Notes under the pieces: model-generated
The model's database searches: none
Told to the model about the DNA's origin: nothing
Seen by the model: the letters and a program-made list of their open reading frames with translations, nothing else
Translations under genes and position numbers: made by a program
Shown: piece after piece, positions 45,027 to 53,400 of the stretch
Numbering within the stretch: position 1 is the stretch's first letter
Layout of the letters: each line of letters begins with the position of its first letter
Assembly: GCF_014212315.1 (NCBI RefSeq)
Contig: NZ_JACKXE010000001.1
Span: 2,852,001-2,916,000, forward strand
Direction of reading: 5' to 3'
Length of the DNA: 64,000 bases
From: Nocardioides luti
GTDB lineage: Bacteria > Actinomycetota > Actinomycetes > Propionibacteriales > Nocardioidaceae

Positions 45027-46486
45027 CCCGTCGCGGCCAGCACCCGCGCCTGTCGCCAGGCCCGGACCGCCATCGCCAGCGCGGCGACGATGATCGCCGC
45101 CCCCGTCAGGAGGGCGATGCGGAGGGCCGCACCGTCGCTCGTCGTCCCCACGCTGACCTGGTAGACCGTGACGAGCACCGCGGCGCCGATCGAGGAGCCG
45201 ATCCGCTGGCCGGTCTGCAGCGCGCCGCCGGCGGCCCCGCCCATCCGCGGCGGCACCTCGGCGAGGGTGAGCGTGATGTTGGGGGAGACGACCGCGCCGC
45301 CGCCGAGCCCGGTGAGCAGCAGCGTCGGCAGCAGCCAGGGCCACAGCGGGTCCCGACCGGGAGCCAGCAGCGCGACCAGCACCATCCCGAGCAGCATCAC
45401 GCTCAGCGCCGCCACGGTCAGGCCGCGCCCCACGTCGGTGACGAACCGCCCGGCGACCGGTGCGGCCACCGCGGAGCCCACCGCGAAGGGCATCAGCAGC
45501 AGGCCGGTCTGCAGCGGCGTGAGCCCCTGGCCCTCCTGCAGGTAGATCGAGATCACCAGCAGCAGCCCGGTGTAGCCGGTGAAGTACAACGTGCCGACCA
45601 GCAGCCCGTTGAGGTAGCCCGGCAGCCGGCGCAGCAGCCCGAGGTCCAGCAGCGGCGGGTGGCCGCGCTCCGCCGTACGCCGCTCCCAGCGCACGAAGCC
45701 CCACGCGAAGAGCGGGACGCCCGCCAGCAGCACCAACGGCCAGCGCGCGCCGCCCTCGACGCGGACCACCGGGTAGAGCAGGCAGAGCACCGTGGCCCCG
45801 AGCAGCAGCGCGCCCGGCACGTCGATCCGGTTGTCGGCGGGCTCCGTGGGCCGCGGGCGCTTCGGCACCAGCCGCAGCACGGCCACGGCCGCGACGAGGC
45901 CGATGGGGACGTTGATCAGGAAGAGCCAGCGCCAGCCGTTCTCCTCGCCGGCGGCGGCGATGATGAGGCCACCCAGCACCGGCCCCAGCGCGGACGCCGA
46001 GGACACGGTGAAGCCGAAGACCCCGAAGGCCCGGCCGCGCTCGGCGCCACGGAACAGCTGCTGGATGAGGCCGGAGTTCTGCGGCGTCAGCAGCCCGGCG
46101 GTGGCGCCCTGCGCCAGGCGGGCGAGCACGACGAGCTCGGCGTTCGGCGCGAGCCCCACCGCGGCGCTGGACACGGTGAAGCCGGCCAGGCCGATGAGCA
46201 TGAGCAGCCGCCGCCCGTGCGCGTCCCCGAGCCGGCCACCGGCGACGAGCGTGAGGCCGAACGCCAGCGCGTAGCCCGACACGACCCACTGGATGGTGCC
46301 GGCCGAGGTGTGCAGGCCCGACTGCATGGACGGGATCGCGACGTTGACGATCGAGACGTCCAGCAGCGACATGAAGCCGACGACCAGCGAGACCCCGAGG
46401 ATCCGCCAGCGGTGCGGGTGGGGTTCGTACGCCGGTTCCTCGGGAGCGGCACCGCGCTGCGTGCCGGTGCTCGTCTCCTCGCTCAC
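45023..46486 (-). CDS. DHA2-family MFS transporter
   Basis: A 487-residue membrane transporter with 14 predicted helices, related to EmrB/QacA-type proton antiporters. Motif A is GGRLGDAHGRRLLMLIG and motif C is VSSASALGPVLGGLI. GTG at 46486 with GGGAGGGTGGTGGG upstream marks the start. It is the second transporter of this type in the window (the other is 33801-35303). Cargo unknown. It lies across from acylphosphatase, which it diverges from. Confidence 0.85.
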   Translation of the reverse strand: MSEETSTGTQRGAAPEEPAYEPHPHRWRILGVSLVVGFMSLLDVSIVNVAIPSMQSGLHTSAGTIQWVVSGYALAFGLTLVAGGRLGDAHGRRLLMLIGLAGFTVSSAAVGLAPNAELVVLARLAQGATAGLLTPQNSGLIQQLFRGAERGRAFGVFGFTVSSASALGPVLGGLIIAAAGEENGWRWLFLINVPIGLVAAVAVLRLVPKRPRPTEPADNRIDVPGALLLGATVLCLLYPVVRVEGGARWPLVLLAGVPLFAWGFVRWERRTAERGHPPLLDLGLLRRLPGYLNGLLVGTLYFTGYTGLLLVISIYLQEGQGLTPLQTGLLLMPFAVGSAVAAPVAGRFVTDVGRGLTVAALSVMLLGMVLVALLAPGRDPLWPWLLPTLLLTGLGGGAVVSPNITLTLAEVPPRMGGAAGGALQTGQRIGSSIGAAVLVTVYQVSVGTTSDGAALRIALLTGAAIIVAALAMAVRAWRQARVLAATG

Positions 46487-46612
46487 CCCACCACCCTCCC
46501 GGGCCGCTCCAAGCCGACGCGACGCCCATGCGACGCCGACGCCACGCGGGCGCGACCCCGGCGACCCCGGGCCGGGTGCACGGCCGGCGCGACCACGTCT
46601 GATGATGGCGTC

Positions 46613-46882
46613 ATGACCACCGCCGTCGACGTCCGCGTGACCGGACGGGTCCAGGGCGTGTCCTTCCGGATGGCCACCCAGCAGGAGGCCGCGCAGCTCG
46701 GCGTCGCGGGCTGGGTCAGCAACGAGCCCGACGGGTCGGTGGCCGGTCACTTCGAGGGCCCGCAGGAGGCGGTCGACGCGCTGGTCGCCTGGTGCGGCGA
46801 GGGTCCGGCGTACGCCTCCGTCGACGGCGTCGCCGTGCACCCGTCCGCGGTGGGCGGCCACACGGCGTTCGAGGTCCGCTGA
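46613..46882 (+). CDS. acyP: acylphosphatase
   Basis: An 89-residue enzyme that hydrolyses carboxyl-phosphate bonds such as those in acylphosphates. It contains the RVTGRVQGVSFRMATQQEAAQLGVAGWVSNEPDGSVAGHFEG sequence with the catalytic Arg (SFR) and Asn (SNEPDGSV). Length suits the family. ATG at 46613; GATGAT lies 6 bases upstream as a weak -10. Stands alone. Confidence 0.93.
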   Translation: MTTAVDVRVTGRVQGVSFRMATQQEAAQLGVAGWVSNEPDGSVAGHFEGPQEAVDALVAWCGEGPAYASVDGVAVHPSAVGGHTAFEVR

Positions 46883-46936
46883 CGCGCGGCTCGCCGCTGC
46901 CGATTGTCGACTGGTCCACTCGACTAGACTGGGGCC

Positions 46937-47827
46937 ATGCCCGTCCAGACCCTGCCGCCCGTGCCGACCTCCGACGGCGCCGAGGTCGTCGTGCTCGCCC
47001 CGGGTGACGGGCCGGGCAACTGGGCCGGGGCGGCCAGCGCCGTCCTCGTCGACGGGACCTACTGGCTCACCTACCGCGTCCGCCGCCCGCTCACCGAGGG
47101 GCGCGGGGTCACGGTCGTCGTGGCGCGCTCGAGCGACGGGCTGGCCTTCACGCAGGTGGCCGAGGTGCACCGCGACTCGTTCGGCTGCGAGTCCTTCGAG
47201 CGGCCGGTGCTCGTGCCGGTCCCGGACCTCGGCTGGCGCCTCTACCTCTCCTGCGCGACCTACGACTCCAAGCACTGGTGGGTCGACAGCCTGACCGCGC
47301 CGACGCCCGAGGAGCTGCCGGCCGGCCACCGCCAGGTCGTGCTGACCGGTGACGAGCGCACCGCGGTCAAGGACCCGGTCGTGACGCACGGCCCCGACGG
47401 CTGGGAGATGTGGCTGTGCTGCCACCCGCTCACCGAGCCCGGCCACGAGGACCGGATGACCAGCCGCCGGCTGACCAGCGACGACGGGCTCGCGTGGACC
47501 GACCGGGGCGAGGTGCTCGCCGGCCGCCCCGGTGCCTGGGACGCGCGCGGTGCCCGGGTGACCGCGATCGTCGGGTCCGACCCGGTGACCGCGCTGTACG
47601 ACGGCCGCGCCGACGCCGCCTCGAACTGGCACGAGACCACCGGGCTGGCCCGGTGGGACGGCGAGCGCCTGGTGCCGGTCGACGAGGTCGGCCCGGTCGC
47701 GTCACCGCACTCGGACGGCGCTTGGCGCTACGCCGCCGCGGTCCCGCTGCCCGACGGCCGCACCCGCTTCTACGTCGAGGCCGCGCGCCCCGACGGTGCG
47801 CACGACCTGGTCACCGTCGTCCGCTGA
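46937..47827 (+). CDS. beta-propeller protein, glycoside hydrolase-like
   Basis: A 296-residue protein built of repeated four-stranded blades: GNWAGAASAVLVDGTYWLTYRVRRPL, VVVARSSDGLAFTQVAEVH, GWRLYLSCAT, MTSRRLTSDDGLAWTDRGEV, WRYAAAVPLPDGRTRFYVEAARPDG. This layout is like GH43/GH130-type five-bladed propellers but catalytic residues cannot be assigned. No signal peptide, so it is probably cytoplasmic. TAGACT lies 6 bases before the ATG (likely leaderless). Confidence 0.6.
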   Translation: MPVQTLPPVPTSDGAEVVVLAPGDGPGNWAGAASAVLVDGTYWLTYRVRRPLTEGRGVTVVVARSSDGLAFTQVAEVHRDSFGCESFERPVLVPVPDLGWRLYLSCATYDSKHWWVDSLTAPTPEELPAGHRQVVLTGDERTAVKDPVVTHGPDGWEMWLCCHPLTEPGHEDRMTSRRLTSDDGLAWTDRGEVLAGRPGAWDARGARVTAIVGSDPVTALYDGRADAASNWHETTGLARWDGERLVPVDEVGPVASPHSDGAWRYAAAVPLPDGRTRFYVEAARPDGAHDLVTVVR

Positions 47828-47877
47828 CACTGACGACGGCGCTGCCGTTGCGCGCCGCTGGTGGCGGCGGGTGTCAG
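47824..47877. terminator. inverted repeat across two convergent stop codons
   Basis: CTGACAC (47824-47830) and GTGTCAG (47871-47877) carry the stop codons of the left and right genes, with further pairing potential in the GC-rich centre. It is a likely bidirectional terminator. Confidence 0.45.
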
Positions 47878-48836
47878 GCGGACGCGCGCTGGCGGAACGA
47901 CCCGCGGCTGGCGGTCGAGGTCCAGTCGTCGAACTGCTCGCCGGTGACCTCGCCCAGCCGGGCGATGTCGTCGGTGAACGACGGCAGCAGCCGCGCGCGC
48001 TGCTCGGCGCTCAGCAGCGGCCGGTGCGCCTCGGTCGGCCCGCTGAGCCGCGCGACGAGCGGGACGCTCGCCCGCCGCCAGACCTGCGGCGGGGCGTAGG
48101 CGCCGAGCCGGGCGCCGGCCCGGACGACCGGGCCGAGCACCTGCGGACGCCAGCCGGGCTCGACGAAGCTGCGGGCGTTGTCGTGCGGCACCCGGGAGAC
48201 CTGCCCCTCGCGGATGCCGAGGAAGCGGCAGGCCCGGTCCACGGTCGCGCACGGGTCGTCGACGATGTCGCGGTAGCGGACGACCAGCACCCGCTCGCGG
48301 TCGACGTAGCGGAACAGGTGCTCCAGCTGCTCGCCGTACCGTCCGAGGTCGCGGTAGCGCCAGAACGGCGCCCAGCCGTCCGCGACCCGGCGGTCCTGGC
48401 GGGCGAACGCCTCCTCGAAGTCGCCGACCGGCTCGAGGCCGTCGGACCACAGGTGCATCCAGTTGCTGTAGGCGCGGTCGATCGGGTCGCGCACGACGGC
48501 GATGAGGCGGACGTCGGGGAGCCCCTCGGCGATCCGCCGGTGGGCGCCGCGGCTCCAGAGGTAGAACGGCGTGCTCTCGCCGCGGACCTGGTCCTCACGC
48601 GCGGGGGTGAAGAGCCGCTCGTAGTCGCCGCGCCGCCAGATCCACTCCTGCTGCGAGTGGGCGTCACCCGGGCCGACCCAGGCGGGCGGGGGAGCGTCGT
48701 CGCAGAGCCAGTACTTCGGCTCCTTCGGGTTCGACACGAAGACGTCCGGGTGCTGCGCGAGCGCCGAGTGCAGGGCGGTCGTGCCGGCCTTCGGGGCGCC
48801 GACGAGCAGGAAGTCGGGGTGCGGTGCTCGGGTCAC
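47874..48836 (-). CDS. sulfotransferase domain protein
   Basis: A 320-residue PAPS-dependent sulfotransferase of the NodH/heparan-sulfotransferase-like type. The PAPS loop VGAPKAGTTALHSALAQHPDV is at about 12-32, followed by KEPKYWLCDD and RDPIDRAYSNW (3'-phosphate region). It differs from the sulfotransferase at 147-1304, which has a longer N-terminus. GTG at 48836 with GGGAGA upstream. Acceptor unknown: a sugar or lipid is typical. Alone between unrelated genes. Confidence 0.85.
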   Translation of the reverse strand: MTRAPHPDFLLVGAPKAGTTALHSALAQHPDVFVSNPKEPKYWLCDDAPPPAWVGPGDAHSQQEWIWRRGDYERLFTPAREDQVRGESTPFYLWSRGAHRRIAEGLPDVRLIAVVRDPIDRAYSNWMHLWSDGLEPVGDFEEAFARQDRRVADGWAPFWRYRDLGRYGEQLEHLFRYVDRERVLVVRYRDIVDDPCATVDRACRFLGIREGQVSRVPHDNARSFVEPGWRPQVLGPVVRAGARLGAYAPPQVWRRASVPLVARLSGPTEAHRPLLSAEQRARLLPSFTDDIARLGEVTGEQFDDWTSTASRGSFRQRASA

Positions 48837-48921
48837 GCTGCTGTCTCCCGGGTCGGTGGCGTCGAACTCGTGTAAGTGAGTCTAGATACCGAACCAAGGC
48901 GGGGCGAGGAAAATCTCGCGC

Positions 48922-48975
48922 CGTCTGCAGATGCGCCGACTCGGCACCTCCTGCGTCTGCGGACGCGTCGACTCG
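48922..48975. repeat. 22-base tandem repeat array, locus D (2 units)
   Basis: CGTCTGCAGATGCGCCGACTCG at 48922 and a divergent CGTCTGCGGACGCGTCGACTCG at 48954 (spacing 32), same orientation as locus A. The second unit has lost the PstI-like core (CTGCGG instead of CTGCAG). They sit between two minus-strand genes, directly after the HIT-like stop and before the sulfotransferase promoter. Confidence 0.75.
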
Positions 48976-49596
48976 TCAGATCCGGGCGTGCCCGCCCCAG
49001 TTGGCGAGCTTGGTCGCGACGGTGTGAAGGTCGGACCGCCAGACGTCTTCGGGGCCGGGCGGCAGGATCTCGTCCCACTCCACGGCGTACGACCCGAGGA
49101 TGTTGGCCAGCCGGTCGGTGCGCGCGAAGAACCACAGGTGGAAGTGCTCGGAGCCGTCGCCCCAGCGGTCGACGTGGACGCGGCCGATGTTCGGCAGGTT
49201 CTCCATGATCCGGACCAACCGCGTGGAGATCCGGCCGAGCTGCGAGGCGAGCTCGTCGTCGAGGTCCGGCATGTCGAGGTGCTCGCGGGTGTTGAGGTTG
49301 AGCACGAACGGCATGCCCGAGGGCCCGCCGTGGTGGGTCAGGACCCAGTGCTCGTCCTCCCAGACGACGCGGTCCGCGGGGAAGCCCTTCGCGCAGGGAC
49401 CGCACGGCTTGTCCTCGGACTCGCCCCAGCGCGGCGGCTCGTCGCGGGGCGCGGGCAGGACGCGGGGGACGACAACTCCGTCCACCGCCTCCCACGGGAA
49501 GACGTCCCACTCCCCGAGGTCGGGCATCGGCAGCCGCCCGTCCTCCCCGACAGCAGCGACGACCCTGGCGTAGACCTCTTCGGCAGACTCCGGCAT
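48976..49596 (-). CDS. HIT-like domain protein
   Basis: A 206-residue protein. Its middle and C-terminal part show a HIT-like fold: WVLTHHGGPSGMPFVLNLNTREHLDM, then a helix ELASQLGRISTRLVRIM and RVHVDRWGDGSEHFHLWFFART, with HFHLW matching the HxHxH core (HFHLWF, one His replaced). A CGPC pair near residue 65 could bind metal. Likely a nucleotide-binding hydrolase or its inactive relative. ATG at 49596 has no clear ribosome site. Function uncertain. Confidence 0.6.
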   Translation of the reverse strand: MPESAEEVYARVVAAVGEDGRLPMPDLGEWDVFPWEAVDGVVVPRVLPAPRDEPPRWGESEDKPCGPCAKGFPADRVVWEDEHWVLTHHGGPSGMPFVLNLNTREHLDMPDLDDELASQLGRISTRLVRIMENLPNIGRVHVDRWGDGSEHFHLWFFARTDRLANILGSYAVEWDEILPPGPEDVWRSDLHTVATKLANWGGHARI

Positions 49597-49705
49597 GGGG
49601 TCACTGTGCCATCCGGGACCACGCCGCGGAGCGACCCCGTGACGTCGGTCTCCTTCCGCCTGCACGGATTTGCCGGGCACCCGCGGGCTCCCGGACCATC
49701 GGGGC

Positions 49706-50293
49706 ATGAGCGCCCCCGTGACCGTCTCCATCACCCGTCACCTCGACCCCGGTCGTGAGGACGAGATGGTGAGCTGGATCCAGGCGGGCATCGCGCTGGC
49801 CGAGCGGTTCCCGGGCTTCCTGGGCGCCGGTTGGGTCCGTCCCGAGCGCGAGTCGGAGACCTGGCACATGCTCTACCGCTTCGCCGACCACGACTCCCTC
49901 GACGCCTGGGAGTCCTCGCACCAGCGGCAGTGGTGGCGCGACTCGTCGGGCGGCCTGGGCGTGGTCGAGTCCCGGGTGGAGCGCCGCACCGGCATCGAGG
50001 GCTGGTTCGACGACCCGACCAACCGCGACGTGCGCGACCTGCGGATCGCGCCGGCGGCCCCGCCCCGCTACAAGCAGGCGACCGTGATCTGGCTGGCCTT
50101 CTTCCCGCTGAGCCTCCTGGTCGCGTGGATCTTCTCCCACCTCGCCCCGGACCTGCCGCTCGTCGAGAGGTCGCTGGTGAGCACGCTGCTGATGACCCCG
50201 GTGATGACCTACGTCGTGCTGCCGCGCATGACCAAGGCGCTGGGCTGGTGGCTCCAGGGGCAGCCGGCGCCCTGGCGACGCACCCCCGCCTGA
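49706..50293 (+). CDS. ABM-domain protein with two membrane helices
   Basis: A 195-residue protein. Residues 1-100 fit the antibiotic biosynthesis monooxygenase (ABM) fold (VSITRHLDPGREDEMVSWIQAGIALAERFPGFLGAGWVRP, MLYRFADHDSLDAWESS); residues 125-175 contain two membrane helices (TVIWLAFFPLSLLVAWIFSHL, LLMTPVMTYVVLPRM). This composite occurs in actinobacteria. The ABM part could act as a haem- or quinone-type monooxygenase, but no cofactor is visible. It is followed by the subtilase gene. Confidence 0.7.
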   Translation: MSAPVTVSITRHLDPGREDEMVSWIQAGIALAERFPGFLGAGWVRPERESETWHMLYRFADHDSLDAWESSHQRQWWRDSSGGLGVVESRVERRTGIEGWFDDPTNRDVRDLRIAPAAPPRYKQATVIWLAFFPLSLLVAWIFSHLAPDLPLVERSLVSTLLMTPVMTYVVLPRMTKALGWWLQGQPAPWRRTPA

Positions 50294-50429
50294 CGCCTGG
50301 TCCGGACGGGCCACCCCTGCCTGATCACTTCGAGCCATATCGCGACGACGACCGTCCGATGCGGACCGAGCGCTGCCAGAGTCGTGGGGTCGTGCCGTGG
50401 CGCCGTCGGCGCCGGTTCCGGAGGAAGCC

Positions 50430-53400
50430 ATGTCTGAGCGTGCCGCCCGTCGTCCCCACCTCGCCGCCGGCGTGGCCCTGCTGCTCACCGCAGCCGGCAC
50501 CACCGCGGTGCTCTCGGCCCCGGCCGCCCAGGCGAGCGGAGTCTCCCGGCACGGCGTGTCCGCGGGCAACCTGCACACGGTGCTCGCGGTCGACGGCGAC
50601 CGGGTCGCCGTCGCCGCGCTGAAGAAGGCCGGCGCGAGCCGCTCCGTGGACTACGGCGCCACCTCCCTGTGGACGGTGCCGGCGAAGAAGCTGACCGAGG
50701 TCAACCGCGTCCCGGGCGTCACCGGCCCGGACGAGCTGGCCCGGATCGACCTGCGCGGCGTCACCCTCGACACCACGGCCGCCGTCCCCGCGCCCGACAC
50801 GCTCGCCGCGACGGCGACCTCCGGGCGCCAGCTGCGACTGGTGCAGTTCGCCGGACCGGTCCGGCCGGCCTGGGTGAAGGACCTCACCGCCGCGGGCGCG
50901 CAGATCGTGAGCTACCTGCCGGCCAACGCCTACGTCGTGTACGCCGACGGCGCGGCCGCCGCCCGCCTCGACGCCCTCGTGGGCGACGACCCCGTGGTGC
51001 AGTACAGCGGCCCGTTCGACCCGTCCTACCGGCTCGACCCGGTCCTCCGGGACCGCGTGGAGAAGGGCCAGACGAAGGGCGGCGTCGACGTCACCGTCCA
51101 GGTCGTCGACGGGCCGGACGCCGCGGCCACGCTGGCGAAGGTCACCGCGGGCCGCACCGTGCTGTCCCCGCCGTACACCCTGCTCGGCCTGCGCACCGTC
51201 TCCGTGCGGATGGACGCGGCCGACCTCGCCGCCACCGCGTCCCTCCCGGCCGTGCTCGACGTCGAGGGGTACGCCGCCCCGGAGATGAACGACGAGGTGC
51301 AGGACCAGCTGCTGGCCGGCAACATCACCACCACGTCGGGCGGTGCGACCGTCCCGAGCGGCCCGGGCTACCTCGACTGGCTCCAGGCCAAGGGCTTCCC
51401 GACCACCCCGTCGTCCTACCCCCAGGTCACGGTGGTCGACGACGGCATCGACAACGGGACCGCCACGCCCCTGCACCCGGACTTCTACCAGTTCGGCAGC
51501 ACGGCGCAGCCGGACCGGCTGACGGTGAACGGCAACTGCACGACCGACGCCAGCGCGGACAGCGGGGCCGGTCACGGCAACCTGAACGCCGGCATCGTGG
51601 GTGGCTACAACGACACCGCGGGCGCGAGCACCGAGGACGCGAACGGCTACCAGTACGGCCTGGGCGTCTCGCCGTACGGCCGGGTGGCTGGGCTGAAGAT
51701 CTTCACCAACGGGGGCAGCTACAGCGTCAGCGGGTGCGGCAACACCGACCAGGGCGTGGTGCAGGCGGCCTACGCCGCCGGCGCCGACATGACCACCAAC
51801 TCGTGGGGGGCGAACGTCGCCGGGGCCTACGACGCCTCCTCGCAGGCCTACGACGCGCTCACCCGGGACGCGTCCGGCAGCACCGCCGGCCTGCAGCAGA
51901 TGCTGCACATCTTCTCCGCGGGCAACTCCGGGTCCGGAGCCAAGACCATCGGCTCGCCCGGCACCGCCAAGAACGTGCTGACCGTCGGCGCCACCGAGAA
52001 CGTCCGTGAGGACGGCACCCTCGACGGGTGCAGCTTCGGACCCGCCAACAACGACTCCGACATCGCGTCGTTCTCGTCCCGAGGGCCGACCGCCGACGGA
52101 CGGTCGAAGCCGGACGTGGTCGCGGCCGGCACCCACGTGGAGGGTCCTGCCTCGCAGGCCGCGGGCTACGACGGCAGCGGCGTCTGCGGGGACTCGACCG
52201 GCAAGTACCACCCGGTCGGCAACACGCTCTACACCTGGTCGAGCGGCACGAGCCACTCCACGCCCGGCGTCGCCGGTGCGGTGTCACTGATCCAGAACTA
52301 CTACGGCCGGGTCCTCGCGCCCGGCCAGACCGCGAGCCCCGCGATGCTGCGGGCCCTGGTCGTCAACATCCCGCGCTACCTGTCCGGCGGGGTGGGCACC
52401 GGCGACACCCTGCCGAGCCCGAACCAGGGCTGGGGCGTGCCGAACCTCGGCACCCTCTTCGACCCCGCCACCAAGCGGGTCGACTTCGACCAGCAGACGC
52501 TGTTCACCGCGAGTGGCCAGAGCTTCGCGCGGTCCGGCAGCGTCGCCGACACGGGCAAGCCGGTGCGCGTGACGCTGGCGTTCACCGACGCCCCCGGCGC
52601 CACGACCGGGGCGAGCTACGTCAACAACCTCGACCTCGAGGTGACCGCCGGCGGCACGACCTACCGCGGCAACGTGTTCGCCAACGGCCTCTCGACCTCG
52701 GGGGGCGCCGCGGACGCCAAGAACAACGTCGAGAACGTCTGGCTGCCCGCCGGCACCACGGGTCCGGTCACCGTCAGGGTGATCGCGACGAACATCGCCG
52801 GTGACGCGGTCCCCGGCAACGGCTCGGCGCTGGACCAGGACTTCGCGCTCACCGCGTCGAACCTCGACGTGCAGCCCACGCCCGTCGGCGCGGCCGCGGG
52901 CGTCACCGTCACCGACAGCCGCGACGCGAACAGCACCGTCGACCCCGGTGAGGACGTGACGGTCCAGGCCGCCATCACCAACGTCGGCGACGCCACCGCC
53001 CCCGCCGGCACGGGCACCCTGACGGTCCTCAGCGGACCGGCCACCATCGTGCAGGGCTCGTCGGACTTCCCCACGATCGCGGCCGGCTCCTCGCAGTCCA
53101 GCACGACGCCGTACCAGCTCAAGATCTCGCCCGCCGCCGCCTGCGGCGCCGTGGTGACCCTGCGGCACGCGTGGACCGCGGGCGGGCAGACCGTCACCGA
53201 GGACAAGACCGTCCGCGTCGGCGGTGACCTGTACGACGGAGCGTTCGCGTCCACCGCGTCCGGCGACGTCCCGAAGGCGATCCCCGACAACAACGCGACC
53301 GGGGTGTCCTCGACGATCGCGCTGGCCGGGACCGACCCGGTCGCCGCGGTGCGGGTGCACATGAGCGTGACCCACACCTGGGACGGTGACGTCACGGCGA

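Noticed and set aside
44546..46882. A long open plus-strand frame of 778 codons over the MFS gene
   Set aside because: It is antisense to a well-supported transporter with 14 helices; translation is arginine- and glutamine-rich shadow sequence of the GC-rich strand. Only its last 89 codons (acylphosphatase) are real.
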